From Roseimicrobium gellanilyticum (GTDB taxonomy: Bacteria > Verrucomicrobiota > Verrucomicrobiia > Verrucomicrobiales > Verrucomicrobiaceae), in NCBI RefSeq assembly GCF_003315205.1, contig NZ_QNRR01000014.1, positions 62,001 through 126,000 of the forward strand: 64,000 bases of DNA, written 5' to 3'. Made by a program: the position numbers and the translations under genes. The number at the start of each line of letters is the position of its first letter. Positions within the stretch are counted from its first letter, which is position 1. Shown here in pieces: positions 28,745 to 37,208 of the stretch. The notes under the pieces are model-generated. The model ran no database searches and was not told the origin of the DNA. It saw only the letters and a list, made by a program, of their open reading frames with translations.

Positions 28745-29683
28745 ATGCCCCGCCGTCTTCCGCTACTGCTCTGCCCCGCCATCGCACTGATGATGCTGGC
28801 GCCTGTTTCCTGCAGCAAGGAGCCAGCGAAAGGCCACGCCGGCCCTTCCAGCGTCTGGCGCGTCGAGAAAGGCGGAAAGCACATCTATGTCGGCGGCACC
28901 ATCCACCTGCTGCGCGACAAGGATCATCCGTTGCCGCAGGTCTTTGATCAGGCGTATGCCGACAGCTCCAAGCTCATCTTCGAGCTCCCGCCTGACGCGG
29001 ATGAAGATGGCGCCATCATGGCGCGCATGCGCGAAATGGGCGCCTATGGCGAAGGAGACGACCTCGCCACGCATGTAGAAAAAGACACCCTGAAAAAGGT
29101 GCATGCGTGGAGCGACCGGAATGGCTTCTCCCGGGAAGCGGTGGACAAGCTCCGCCCCTGGTATCTGGCATTGACCGTGTCTGCCACCGAGTACAGCAAG
29201 ATGGGTGCAAACCCCGCCAATGGTGTCGACGCCCACTTCGAGGAACTGGCGAAGAAGGATGGCAAAACCGCCGCCGGACTCGAATCCATCGAGTTCCAGC
29301 TCAGCATCTTCGCCAACCTCAGTGACAAACTTCAGGAGGAACTGCTCCTTCAGACATTCACCGAAGCGCAAACTGCCGCCAAGGATTTCGAGGATCTCAT
29401 CGCCGCCTGGAAATCCGGCAACATGCCGAAGCTACAGGAGTTTCTGTTCCGCGATGCGGACAAGTACCCCGAGCTCATGGAAGACTTTCTCTTCAAACGG
29501 AACAAGGCCTGGATCCCGCCCCTGATGAAATATCTGGAGAAGGGGGAGACCGTGTTTGTCCTCGTGGGTGCCGGGCATCTCGGTGGCGAGCAGGGGGTGC
29601 TCAACCTGCTCAAGAAGGAGGGCTGCACGATCACGCAGCTCGGGGTGGCGGAAGCACCCACGGCGAAGCCGCGCAGTGAGTAG
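28745..29683 (+). CDS. TraB/GumN-family lipoprotein
   Basis: A 312-aa secreted protein with a signal peptide ending in the lipobox APVSC (Cys23). The family signatures are the N-terminal GGKHIYVGGTIHLLRDKDHPLP and the C-terminal ETVFVLVGAGHLGGEQGVLNLL, which carry the two conserved GxxH motifs thought to bind metal in the TraB/Tiki metalloprotease-like fold. A Pro-rich tail ends the protein. The substrate is unknown. The location is the membrane surface facing the periplasm. Confidence 0.9.
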   Translation: MPRRLPLLLCPAIALMMLAPVSCSKEPAKGHAGPSSVWRVEKGGKHIYVGGTIHLLRDKDHPLPQVFDQAYADSSKLIFELPPDADEDGAIMARMREMGAYGEGDDLATHVEKDTLKKVHAWSDRNGFSREAVDKLRPWYLALTVSATEYSKMGANPANGVDAHFEELAKKDGKTAAGLESIEFQLSIFANLSDKLQEELLLQTFTEAQTAAKDFEDLIAAWKSGNMPKLQEFLFRDADKYPELMEDFLFKRNKAWIPPLMKYLEKGETVFVLVGAGHLGGEQGVLNLLKKEGCTITQLGVAEAPTAKPRSE

Positions 29684-29827
29684 CGCCTCAAATGGGGCAA
29701 GAGTGTCCCCATTGAGGGTGACACGCGCCTTTCATTCGAAACATTTTCCTGCCATCTTAGAAAGACCGAGGGGTGCGGAGTGGCACCACGACCCCTGACA
29801 ATCTTCCTCTCGGGATACCGAATACGC

Positions 29828-30292
29828 TTACGCCGCCTTCTTCAGGCTGCGCAGGTACGCCACGACGGCCTCAGCTTCATCACGCTTGAGACGATACGGA
29901 GGCATCGGCGGCAGGACAGGCGCTCCAGACGGGCGCTTGCCGCTCATCATGAATTCGACCGCCTGCTCATCCGTGGTCATGGTGGGCAGACCAGCGATGG
30001 GAGGCGCGACAGGGTTCCACGGCATCTCCACCAAGGGCTTGAATCCAAGGGGCGCGCCCTGCAGCCATTTGCTCTTGTCGAACTCCCCGCTGGGCAGGCG
30101 TGCGGTGTGGCAGTCCGCACAGAGGCCAATGTTCTCCACGAGATGCTTGCCGCGTTCCACCTTGGACTGAAGCGACCCATCATGGAGGGTCACAGATGAG
30201 CCCGCCGTCAGGCGTTCACACTGGGTGGTGGCAAGGGTGGCCGCAGTCAAAGCCGCGAGACCAACGGTGAGGGGGAGGGTGAGCTTCTTCAT
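29828..30292 (-). CDS. Small secreted c-type cytochrome
   Basis: A 154-aa protein. The start MKKLTLPLTVGLAALT at 30292 gives a clear signal peptide; a longer in-frame ORF to 30436 lacks one. One heme-attachment site CADCH lies at about residue 58-62 within GLCADCHTARLPSGEF. A possible distal Met is in PVLPPMPPYRLKRDEAEAV, followed by the class I C-terminal helix. It probably carries single electrons in the periplasm. It is convergent with the TraB/GumN gene. Confidence 0.88.
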   Translation of the reverse strand: MKKLTLPLTVGLAALTAATLATTQCERLTAGSSVTLHDGSLQSKVERGKHLVENIGLCADCHTARLPSGEFDKSKWLQGAPLGFKPLVEMPWNPVAPPIAGLPTMTTDEQAVEFMMSGKRPSGAPVLPPMPPYRLKRDEAEAVVAYLRSLKKAA

Positions 30293-30650
30293 TTCTGAGC
30301 ATGGGATGTGCTGCCTCCGCAAATGCTCCGCCCACGCGCCCTGATGATGGGAACGGAGGCTGGGAAAATGCGGATTCACAGGGTTCATGTGGGCACGTTC
30401 GCGGGCGTGACAGAGAAAATTAAGGTCCGCGCCCACCTAAAACCTCCCTCCCAAGCGGTGCTTTTGTGACCGGGTTCACTGCCTCTGTGCCAGCCGCGAC
30501 CTTTGCTGAAAGGCCACCCCACTGGGGCGCGATTTGTTTTCCCCGCTCTGAGGACCGGCTCTTCTGCTGATCTTCATTGACGCGGGGAAGGTCATTTCCC
30601 ATCATCAGACCCCTCACAAATCCGTCAGTCGTTTCCCAACCGCCGTCCAC
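30293..30650. other. Divergent intergenic region upstream of cytochrome c and acs
   Basis: About 360 bp without a supported gene. It must contain the promoters of both flanking genes. A TTGACG at 30577-30582 is a possible -35 toward acs, but there is no good -10 at the right distance. I see no riboswitch-like structure, only a short CCCC-ACT-GGGG palindrome near 30518. Confidence 0.6.
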
Positions 30651-32612
30651 ATGAGCTCCGACTTCAAGTCCGTCCTGCACGAAACCCGCGTGTTCCCCCC
30701 GTCCGAGGAATTCAAGGCCAAGGCACGCATCAGCAGCATGGAGGAGTACAAGAGGCTGCATGAAGAGTCCCTGAACTCCCCCGAGACCTTCTGGGGCCGT
30801 GAAGCGGGCGAACTCAAGTGGCAGCAGCCCTGGACCCAGCTCCTCGACTGGAAGCCCCCCTTCGCGAAGTGGTTCGTGGGCGCCAAGGTGAACGTCGCAG
30901 AAAACTGCGTGGACCGTCACGTGGAAGCCGGACGTGGTGACAAGGTGGCCATCCTGTGGGAAGGCGAACCCGGAGACACCCGCAGCATCACCTACAGCCA
31001 GCTCAAGGATGAGGTGTGCAAGTTCGCCAATGTGCTTAAGGCGCAGGGCATCAAGGCCGGCGACCGCGTGCTCATCTACATGCCCATGGTGCCGGAAGCC
31101 GCAGTCGCCATGCTGGCCTGCGCGCGCATCGGCGCCGTGCACAGCGTGGTCTTCGGTGGCTTCAGCTCCGAGAGCATCAAGGACCGACTGCATGACAGCG
31201 GCGCCATCGCCGTGGTCACTGCGGATGGCGGCTATCGCCGTGGCAAGGTGGTGCCTCTCAAGGCGAATGTGGACACCGCGCTGAGCGGTGGCGAGTCCAA
31301 GGTGGAGAAGGTCATCGTGCTCAAGCGCACCGGCCAGGACATCGCCATGCAGGCGGGTCGCGATGTCTGGTGGCACGCCGCAGAAGCGGAAGTCGATGCG
31401 AACTGCCCAGCGGAAGGCTTCGACTCCGAGCATCCCCTCTTCATCCTCTACACCAGCGGATCCACCGGCAAGCCGAAGGGTATCCTGCACACCAGCGGTG
31501 GTTACCTCGCAGGCACGTATCTCACCAGCAAGTACATCTTCGACATGCGTGATGACGATGTGTACTGGTGCACCGCCGACGTGGGCTGGATCACCGGACA
31601 CAGCTACATCGTGTACGGCCCGCTCGCGAATGGTGTGACCGCTCTCATGTACGAAGGCGCTCCTGATACGCCACACTTCGGTCGCTTCTGGGAAATCGTG
31701 GAGAAGTACAAGGTCACCATTCTCTACACCGCACCCACCGCCATCCGCGCCTTCATCAAGTGGGGCGATGAACATGTGACGAAATATGACCTCAGCAGCC
31801 TGCGCCTGCTCGGCAGCGTGGGTGAACCCATCAACCCCGAAGCCTGGATGTGGTACCATCAGGTCATCGGCGGTGGCCGCTGCCCGATCGTCGACACCTG
31901 GTGGCAGACCGAAACCGGCGCGATCATGATCACTCCGCTTCCAGGCGTGACTCCCACGAAGCCCGGCACGGCCACGTTGCCCTTCTTCGGCGTCGACGCC
32001 GCGGTGCTCGATGACGATGGCAAGGAAGTGGGCCCGAACGAAGGCGGCAAGCTCGTCATTCGCAAGCCCTGGCCCTCCATGCTGCGCACCATCTACGGTG
32101 ATGCCGAGCGCTATGAGCAGACCTACTGGGGAACCTATCCCGGCATCTACCTTGCCGGTGACAGCTCACGCCGCGATGAAGATGGTTACTTCTGGATCAT
32201 GGGCCGTATTGACGACGTGCTGAACGTCTCCGGTCACCGCCTCGGCACTGCTGAAGTGGAAAGCGCCCTCGTGAGCCATGCCTCCGTCGCGGAAGCCGCT
32301 GCCGTCGGTCGTCCCGACGAGATCAAGGGACAAGCCGTCGTCGTCTTCGTCACGCTGAAAGCCGGCGTGGAAGCCAATGACGGTCTCGCCAACGAACTCA
32401 AGAAGCACGTGGGCAATGTCATCGGTGCCATCGCACGCCCGGATGATGTACGCTTCGCGAACGTGCTGCCCAAGACGCGCAGCGGTAAGATCATCCGTCG
32501 TCTCCTCAAGGAAGTTGCCGCGGGCGGCCAAGTGAAGGGCGACACCACTACCCTTGAAGACTTCGGTGCTGTGGCGGCACTGATGCAGTCGCAGGGGAAG
32601 GATGAGGAATAG
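30651..32612 (+). CDS. acs: Acetyl-coenzyme A synthetase (AMP-forming)
   Basis: It activates acetate to acetyl-CoA through acetyl-AMP. It has 653 aa, the usual full length. The adenylate-forming core motif [50 protein letters not shown] and the C-terminal acetylatable lysine motif [13 protein letters not shown] (Lys near 612) are all intact. So it would be open to control by lysine acetylation, although no Pat/CobB genes are in the window. It is a single cytoplasmic enzyme. Confidence 0.98.
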   Translation: MSSDFKSVLHETRVFPPSEEFKAKARISSMEEYKRLHEESLNSPETFWGREAGELKWQQPWTQLLDWKPPFAKWFVGAKVNVAENCVDRHVEAGRGDKVAILWEGEPGDTRSITYSQLKDEVCKFANVLKAQGIKAGDRVLIYMPMVPEAAVAMLACARIGAVHSVVFGGFSSESIKDRLHDSGAIAVVTADGGYRRGKVVPLKANVDTALSGGESKVEKVIVLKRTGQDIAMQAGRDVWWHAAEAEVDANCPAEGFDSEHPLFILYTSGSTGKPKGILHTSGGYLAGTYLTSKYIFDMRDDDVYWCTADVGWITGHSYIVYGPLANGVTALMYEGAPDTPHFGRFWEIVEKYKVTILYTAPTAIRAFIKWGDEHVTKYDLSSLRLLGSVGEPINPEAWMWYHQVIGGGRCPIVDTWWQTETGAIMITPLPGVTPTKPGTATLPFFGVDAAVLDDDGKEVGPNEGGKLVIRKPWPSMLRTIYGDAERYEQTYWGTYPGIYLAGDSSRRDEDGYFWIMGRIDDVLNVSGHRLGTAEVESALVSHASVAEAAAVGRPDEIKGQAVVVFVTLKAGVEANDGLANELKKHVGNVIGAIARPDDVRFANVLPKTRSGKIIRRLLKEVAAGGQVKGDTTTLEDFGAVAALMQSQGKDEE

Positions 32613-32637
32613 ACGGTAGCAACTCCATCGCGAGCTT

Positions 32638-33615
32638 ATGAAAACAGCCACTCTTGTCCTCTTCATGACAGGGTGGCTGTTTTCTTTGGTACACGGCCAG
32701 AATGCCAGTCCCCAACCACCAGTCTTGGGTGTTGGCGAGTTCCTCGCTCTGGAGGTCCCCAAGTACAAGGTTGAACGCCTCACCCTTGAGGCCACAGTGG
32801 CAAAGCTGGAAGAGATGGCAAAGCTGCAAACAGGACAGGGAGTCCCTTCCATCAAGGTCGTGCGCTACGGGCAGACTGTCTCGACCGAAGCCAATCCGTG
32901 GGAGGAGCGAGAGCTCCTGACATTGGAGGTAGAACGGGATTCGGTGGCGAATATCCTCAACTACATCGGCGAGCTGACCGGCTTCGTGCGATATGCCGAC
33001 AAATGGCAACTGGGCCTATTCCAGGTACCGCAGCTCCCTGAGAGATCATCGACTGCATCTACCGCGCCCTCTGGCAGCATGAGCATCGCCCAATTCATGG
33101 CTTTCAAGGTGCCGGAATTTCAGTGTGTGAATGCCTCCAGCGCCGAAGCGGTTTCGAAATTGAGGGAGGTGGTGTCAAAAGCCTCAGGCAAACGGAGTCC
33201 AGTGATAGGCGTGGTGGACTATGACACCGACGCGAAACGCGAACGGCCTCCTGTACGTCCGGAAGATATCCCTCGCGTCACTCTGGATCTGAAGGACACC
33301 GCGGCGGGTGAGCTTCTCCGCTACATTGCGGAACTGAGTTGCCGGAGTACGAGATTTACCGATTCGTGCATCGGCCTTCGAGACATACTGGGGCTGTACC
33401 ATCCCAAGGCCGTTCGGGAATTCCGCCTCAAGGAAATCACTGCCGTATGGGGAAAACCTCAAAAGCCCATTGCAGGATGGTTGCAAGACATCCTGCCCGT
33501 GCCTCTGGCAGATGTCGTGGGCGTGAATGAAAGCACCGGGCAAGTATTCATCACCTGCCCGCCGGAATACATGAGATCCGTCCTGCAGCCACCCAAGAGT
33601 GAAAAGCGAAAATGA
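32638..33615 (+). CDS. Secreted protein with two STN-like repeat domains
   Basis: A 325-aa protein with a signal peptide (cleavage near LVHGQ). Two homologous halves are visible. The first, about residues 38-125, runs from ALEVPKYKVERLTLE to LTLEVERDSVANILNYIGELTG. The second, about 150-240, runs from FKVPEFQCVNASSAEA to VTLDLKDTAAGELLRYIAELS. The VTLDLKDTAAGELLRYIAE pattern resembles the secretin/TonB short N-terminal (STN) domain. It follows acs by 25 bp, but the link is probably only positional. Function is unknown. Confidence 0.7.
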   Translation: MKTATLVLFMTGWLFSLVHGQNASPQPPVLGVGEFLALEVPKYKVERLTLEATVAKLEEMAKLQTGQGVPSIKVVRYGQTVSTEANPWEERELLTLEVERDSVANILNYIGELTGFVRYADKWQLGLFQVPQLPERSSTASTAPSGSMSIAQFMAFKVPEFQCVNASSAEAVSKLREVVSKASGKRSPVIGVVDYDTDAKRERPPVRPEDIPRVTLDLKDTAAGELLRYIAELSCRSTRFTDSCIGLRDILGLYHPKAVREFRLKEITAVWGKPQKPIAGWLQDILPVPLADVVGVNESTGQVFITCPPEYMRSVLQPPKSEKRK

Positions 33616-33660
33616 CGGCCTCCTTGGTCTGATGCGGAAGTCGACAGTGTAAAGGAAACT

Positions 33661-33723
33661 GCGAGAGAGAATCTCTCTCGCACACAAGATAGCACCCCAC
33701 TGACCGCCGAGGCTCGGCGGACT
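33661..33723. terminator. Two hairpins between convergent genes
   Basis: GCGAGAGA/TCTCTCGC (33661-33681) and CCGCCGAG-GC-TCGGCGG (33705-33721) lie between the stop of the plus-strand gene at 33615 and the stop of ychF at 33730. Neither has a real T-run, so they may act as Rho-independent pauses or as repeat elements. The second shares its flanks with the element at 17226-17258. Confidence 0.45.
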
Positions 33724-33729
33724 ACTTTC

Positions 33730-34845
33730 TTAGACGTTGAAGCGCCACTCGACGACGTCGCCGTCCTTCATGACGTATTCCTTGCCTTCGATGCGGAGCT
33801 TGCCCTTTTCGCGGCACTTGGCGTAGGAGCCCAGTTCGGCGAGGTCATGGAAGGCAACGATTTCCGCGGCGATGAAGCCACGCTCGAAGTCGCTGTGAAT
33901 CACGCCGGCTGCCTGCGGAGCCTTCATGCCCTTGGTGATGGTCCAGGCGCGCGTTTCCTTCTCACCGGTGGTGAGGTAGGTCTGCAGGCCGAGGAGCTCA
34001 AAGGCGCCCTTGATGAGGCGGGAGACGCCGCTGTCCTTCACGCCGAGGTCGGCGAGATAGGCTGCAGCTTCTTCGCCGGTGAGGTCGATGAGCTCGCTCT
34101 CGATGGCAGCGCTCACCACCACGGCGGACGCAGCGTGGGCATGGCTCACGTATTCGCGCACCTTGCTCACCATGGGATGCTTGTCCGGGTCATTGCTGGC
34201 CGCGGCGAGCTCGTCTTCAGAAACGTTGCAGGCGTAGATGACCGGCTTGCCGCTCAGCAGGAAGAAACTCTTGAGCAGCTTCGCCTCATCGTCCGAGCAC
34301 TCGAGCGTCACGGCGGGCTTCAGGGCGTCAAAGTGGGGTAGCAACCGTTCACACAGGGCCAGTTCGGCCTGCGCTTCCTTGTTACCGCGCTTGGCTTCCT
34401 TTTCCACGCGCCCTTTGCGCTTGGTGATGCTCTCCATGTCCGCGAGGATGAGCTCGGTGTTGATGACCTCGATGTCACGCACCGGGTCCACACTGCCGTC
34501 CACGTGGTGGATGTCGGAGCTCTCGAAGCAGCGCACCACGTGCACCACGGCATCCACTTCGCGGATGTGACTCAGGAACTGATTCCCCAGGCCCTCGCCC
34601 TTGCTGGCGCCCTTCACGAGGCCCGCAATGTCCAGAAACTCAATGGCTGCCGGGATCAGCTTCTGCGAGCCGCTGATCTTGCTCAGGACTTCGAGACGCT
34701 CGTCCGGCACGATGACGACGCCCTGGTTGGGCTCGATGGTGCAAAAGGGATAGTTCGCCGACTCCGCCTTCCTCGTGCGCGTGACCGCGTTGAAGAGCGT
34801 GGATTTTCCGACGTTGGGGAGACCGACAATACCTGCGCGTAACAT
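33730..34845 (-). CDS. ychF: Redox/ribosome-associated GTPase-like ATPase YchF (EngD)
   Basis: An Obg-family P-loop protein that in this subfamily prefers ATP. It has 371 aa. G1 is GLPNVGKST at residues 8-16, G3 is DIAGLVKGASKGEG, and the G4 position reads NVSEDE instead of NKxD, the basis of its ATP preference. The C-terminal TGS domain contains TGEKETRAWTITKGMKAPQAAGVIHSD. It binds ribosomes. It is a stand-alone gene here. Confidence 0.96.
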   Translation of the reverse strand: MLRAGIVGLPNVGKSTLFNAVTRTRKAESANYPFCTIEPNQGVVIVPDERLEVLSKISGSQKLIPAAIEFLDIAGLVKGASKGEGLGNQFLSHIREVDAVVHVVRCFESSDIHHVDGSVDPVRDIEVINTELILADMESITKRKGRVEKEAKRGNKEAQAELALCERLLPHFDALKPAVTLECSDDEAKLLKSFFLLSGKPVIYACNVSEDELAAASNDPDKHPMVSKVREYVSHAHAASAVVVSAAIESELIDLTGEEAAAYLADLGVKDSGVSRLIKGAFELLGLQTYLTTGEKETRAWTITKGMKAPQAAGVIHSDFERGFIAAEIVAFHDLAELGSYAKCREKGKLRIEGKEYVMKDGDVVEWRFNV

Positions 34846-34958
34846 GGGGCGCGGAGCTTACCGAGAAGCGGGCCGGGTGCGAGGGGAAAATGAGTCACCC
34901 TCGCCGGGTATTGACACCTGCGGCCTGCCTATACCTATTGAGCTGAACCTTGCCACCC

Positions 34959-35417
34959 ATGGACGACCTTCCAAGCATCCCAGCACTGATCCAGCGGACG
35001 AAGGCCCTGGCGGCACTCGACCTCATCATGTCCCCGGAGTGGGCCTTCCGTTACTTTTCCTTCAATTGCACATGGGCCGCAGGCGAGCAGATGGCAAGCA
35101 TGCGGGACGGCTCCGGCGACGATTGGTCCCTGGTCTTTCACAAAGATGGATGGAGTGGCCTCAAAGGACTGACTCATGAGTCCGACGCGTGGAGCGAAGG
35201 AGGCGCGGAACTCTCGGCCGCCTTGCAATCAGTCATTCCGCCCACACTCCGCACCTTTGCGAGTGAATACTATGAGGTCGAGATCCCCCTGAAAGTCGTT
35301 ACGAAGATTTACACCCTCGCCCCCATCACCCGTGAGATGGTGAAGTCCCTGAATCCGGCCATCACGCTGAAGGACATTCAGGCCGAACTTCGCGATGGGA
35401 TTGGCTACCCGGTCTGA
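34959..35417 (+). CDS. Hypothetical protein
   Basis: A 152-aa protein. I chose the ATG at 34959 (MDDLPSIPALIQRTKAL) over an in-frame TTG at 34950. It has no signal peptide or membrane helix. The motif RYFSFNCTWAAGEQMASMRDGSGDDW followed by GLKGLTHESD recalls a family of small stand-alone proteins with Trp-rich cores, some found beside contact-dependent toxins as immunity-like proteins. No toxin gene is next to it here, so this is only a resemblance. Confidence 0.65.
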   Translation: MDDLPSIPALIQRTKALAALDLIMSPEWAFRYFSFNCTWAAGEQMASMRDGSGDDWSLVFHKDGWSGLKGLTHESDAWSEGGAELSAALQSVIPPTLRTFASEYYEVEIPLKVVTKIYTLAPITREMVKSLNPAITLKDIQAELRDGIGYPV

Positions 35418-35499
35418 TAGAGACCGTTTCGTCACGCGCGGCGAACCCACCGTAGGGAACCGCCTTGCGTCCCATCGCCGGCACTCGTACCATGGCCCC

Positions 35500-35841
35500 A
35501 TGGGCGATCTCTACGACGACAGTGTCTTCAAAAGACGTGAGGAGGCCAATCAGCAACAGGCCAAAAGCCAGAACCTCCTTTTCATCGGCGTCATCATCCT
35601 CGTTCTGCTCGTCGCAGGTGGAGCCTATCTCTGGAAGCTGAAGTACAGTCCCGCGAACCGCATCATCAACATCAACAAGGCCTCCGTGGAGGAGTTGCAA
35701 TACCTCCCGGGAGTCGGACCTGCAGTGGCGAAGGACATTGTGAAGGGCCGCCCGTATAAGACGCCTGAAGATCTGAAGAACGTGAAGGGTATCGGCGACA
35801 AGACCTACGAAAAGATGGCCCAGCGTGTGAAGGTGGAATAG
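35500..35841 (+). CDS. ComEA-like helix-hairpin-helix DNA-binding membrane protein
   Basis: A 113-aa protein. One N-terminal membrane anchor (about 20-40, LLFIGVIILVLLVAGGAYLW) is followed by a tandem helix-hairpin-helix domain: NINKASVEELQYLPGVGPAVA and LKNVKGIGDKTYEKM. ComEA binds double-stranded DNA during transformation uptake. This protein has the same plan but no other com genes are in the window. The ATG at 35500 is chosen because the upstream in-frame residues are Arg/His-rich leader. Confidence 0.85.
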   Translation: MGDLYDDSVFKRREEANQQQAKSQNLLFIGVIILVLLVAGGAYLWKLKYSPANRIININKASVEELQYLPGVGPAVAKDIVKGRPYKTPEDLKNVKGIGDKTYEKMAQRVKVE

Positions 35842-36170
35842 GCGAACTCCGCTGGGAGTGGCGGAGCTTGCTCTTCGTGCAGTCACCTTCAACGGTCTCG
35901 ATCACGAGGAAGCTGCTGGTGACGCCTCTGGAGCAGCTGGTGGAACATGGCTTTGCCTGCCAGATGAAAGAGGATGGTGCGTCAGGGGTGGCGGACAAGA
36001 GTGTCCACGCTCCTTTGAAATGCCCGATGCCTCACTCTCACACCAAGACCTACTTCCAGCGCTTCTTGGTATTGGAAGCCATGGGAACGCTTCACGGCAG
36101 CAAGCTGCCTGCGGAAAGCTGGAGCAAGCTCCAGCACTCCAAATTCTGGCGCTTCGCCGCCTGCAGACTG
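35842..36170. other. Intergenic region with several hairpins, no supported gene
   Basis: About 330 bp. It contains CTCCGC/GCGGAG (35847-35866), GGACA-AGAG-TGTCC (35993-36006) and a perfect GCTGGAGC-AA-GCTCCAGC (36118-36135). Long frames cross it on both strands but none has a family resemblance or a sensible start. It may hold repeat elements or decayed sequence. Confidence 0.55.
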
Positions 36171-36611
36171 CTAGCTCTCCCGGCCCTCGCGATACCCCTT
36201 CGTGTATCCCTTCCGGAAGTCGGACTCAGTCACGGGCGAATACTTGTGCTCGTGTCGCTGGTAGTAGGGACTGCGGCCGTTCTCAGCATCGGAATGACCA
36301 GCGTCATAGCCTTCGCTGTAGGCCCTGTCCTTGATCTCATCATTCGCATCGGCCTGGTCTTCGCCCGTCTCGTAGCCGAGATCATAGCCGCGCTCATAGG
36401 CATCCTCGGTGGCCTTGGAATATTCGAAATGATAGCGCTCGTAGTCGTCGTCACGACCGCGGCGTCCGTCTTGGAAGCCTCGATGGTAGCCCTGGCGATA
36501 GGCGGACTCCTTCGCACCTCGATACGCATCGCTGCCCGGCGCCGGGGCGGGCCGGGAGGTGCAGGAAGCCAGCAAGGCTATCAGCAGGAGGAGGAATGCG
36601 GAGTGCTTCAT
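36171..36611 (-). CDS. Small lipoprotein with repeated GY-x-x-G segments
   Basis: A 146-aa protein with a signal peptide ending LLASC (Cys17). The mature part is hydrophilic and built of imperfect repeats: YRQGYHRGFQDGRRG, YERGYDLGYETGEDQ, YSEGYDAGHSDAENG, FRKGYTKGYREGRES. Each repeat places Gly-Tyr-x-x-Gly at a regular spacing, suggesting a linear repeat scaffold. I do not recognise a named family. It probably sits on the outer membrane. Confidence 0.75.
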   Translation of the reverse strand: MKHSAFLLLLIALLASCTSRPAPAPGSDAYRGAKESAYRQGYHRGFQDGRRGRDDDYERYHFEYSKATEDAYERGYDLGYETGEDQADANDEIKDRAYSEGYDAGHSDAENGRSPYYQRHEHKYSPVTESDFRKGYTKGYREGRES

Positions 36612-36691
36612 GATCGTTTCGTGCTCGTTCGGGCAATGGGGCGCGGGAAAAGTTCGGCTGTATCTTACACGCTACAAGCCGGGCAGTTTCG

Positions 36692-37183
36692 TCAGGCCTT
36701 CAACAAATCTTCGCACGTGGCCACCTTCTTCTCAAAGTCCTTCACGAAACTCCGCTTCCCCTTTTGCACCACGGTGTGCCCCTCTGCTTCCAGGAGTTCC
36801 TTCAATTCTCCGATACCGCCCGGGTATTTCGGATTGAGCTCGCCGCCCAGCTTCAGAATGCGCCAATAGGGTGTGATACGCCTTGCCCCACCGGCCGCTG
36901 ATTCCGCGGCAGCGTGCGCGGCAATCCAGGCGAAGATACCCGTGGTGACCGGGCACGCCGTATTCGTCTCATGCTTCCGGGCGAGCGCCTCGCGCAGATC
37001 ATTGATGGTCGTGACGCGGCCCTTGCGCACCCGTTGCATCAAGACATCCACCTCCCTTGGCGCGCCGATGACAAAGGTCCCGGTGCCCCAGCTCTTGATG
37101 AACTTCTCCGGAATGGGGGCCACCTTCGGCAGTCCCTTGTCATCCTGCAGCTTCTCGTTCCAGGTCTTCTTTGGCTTCGGCAT
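36692..37183 (-). CDS. MGMT-family (alkyltransferase-like) DNA-binding protein
   Basis: A 163-aa protein. The segment KGRVTTINDLREALARKHETNTACPVTTG, then GIFAWIAAHAAAE and ITPYWRILKLGGELNPKYPGG, matches the branch of proteins labelled MGMT family that keep the helix-turn-helix of O6-alkylguanine transferases. The catalytic PCHR motif is not present, so suicidal methyl transfer is not expected. It more likely binds damaged bases or regulates. The role is inferred. Confidence 0.75.
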   Translation of the reverse strand: MPKPKKTWNEKLQDDKGLPKVAPIPEKFIKSWGTGTFVIGAPREVDVLMQRVRKGRVTTINDLREALARKHETNTACPVTTGIFAWIAAHAAAESAAGGARRITPYWRILKLGGELNPKYPGGIGELKELLEAEGHTVVQKGKRSFVKDFEKKVATCEDLLKA

Positions 37184-37208
37184 GGACGTGGTCGTGTAAT
37201 GTCTGAAC

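Noticed and set aside
30577-30605. Promoter of acs with TTGACG as -35
   Set aside because: The spacing of 16-18 bp leads to CCATCA-like sequence with no acceptable -10, so I did not list it as a promoter.
35868-36869. 333-codon plus-strand ORF with a hydrophobic middle
   Set aside because: It crosses the GY-repeat lipoprotein gene in antisense; its apparent membrane segments are the complement of the charged repeats. It also runs into the MGMT-like gene.
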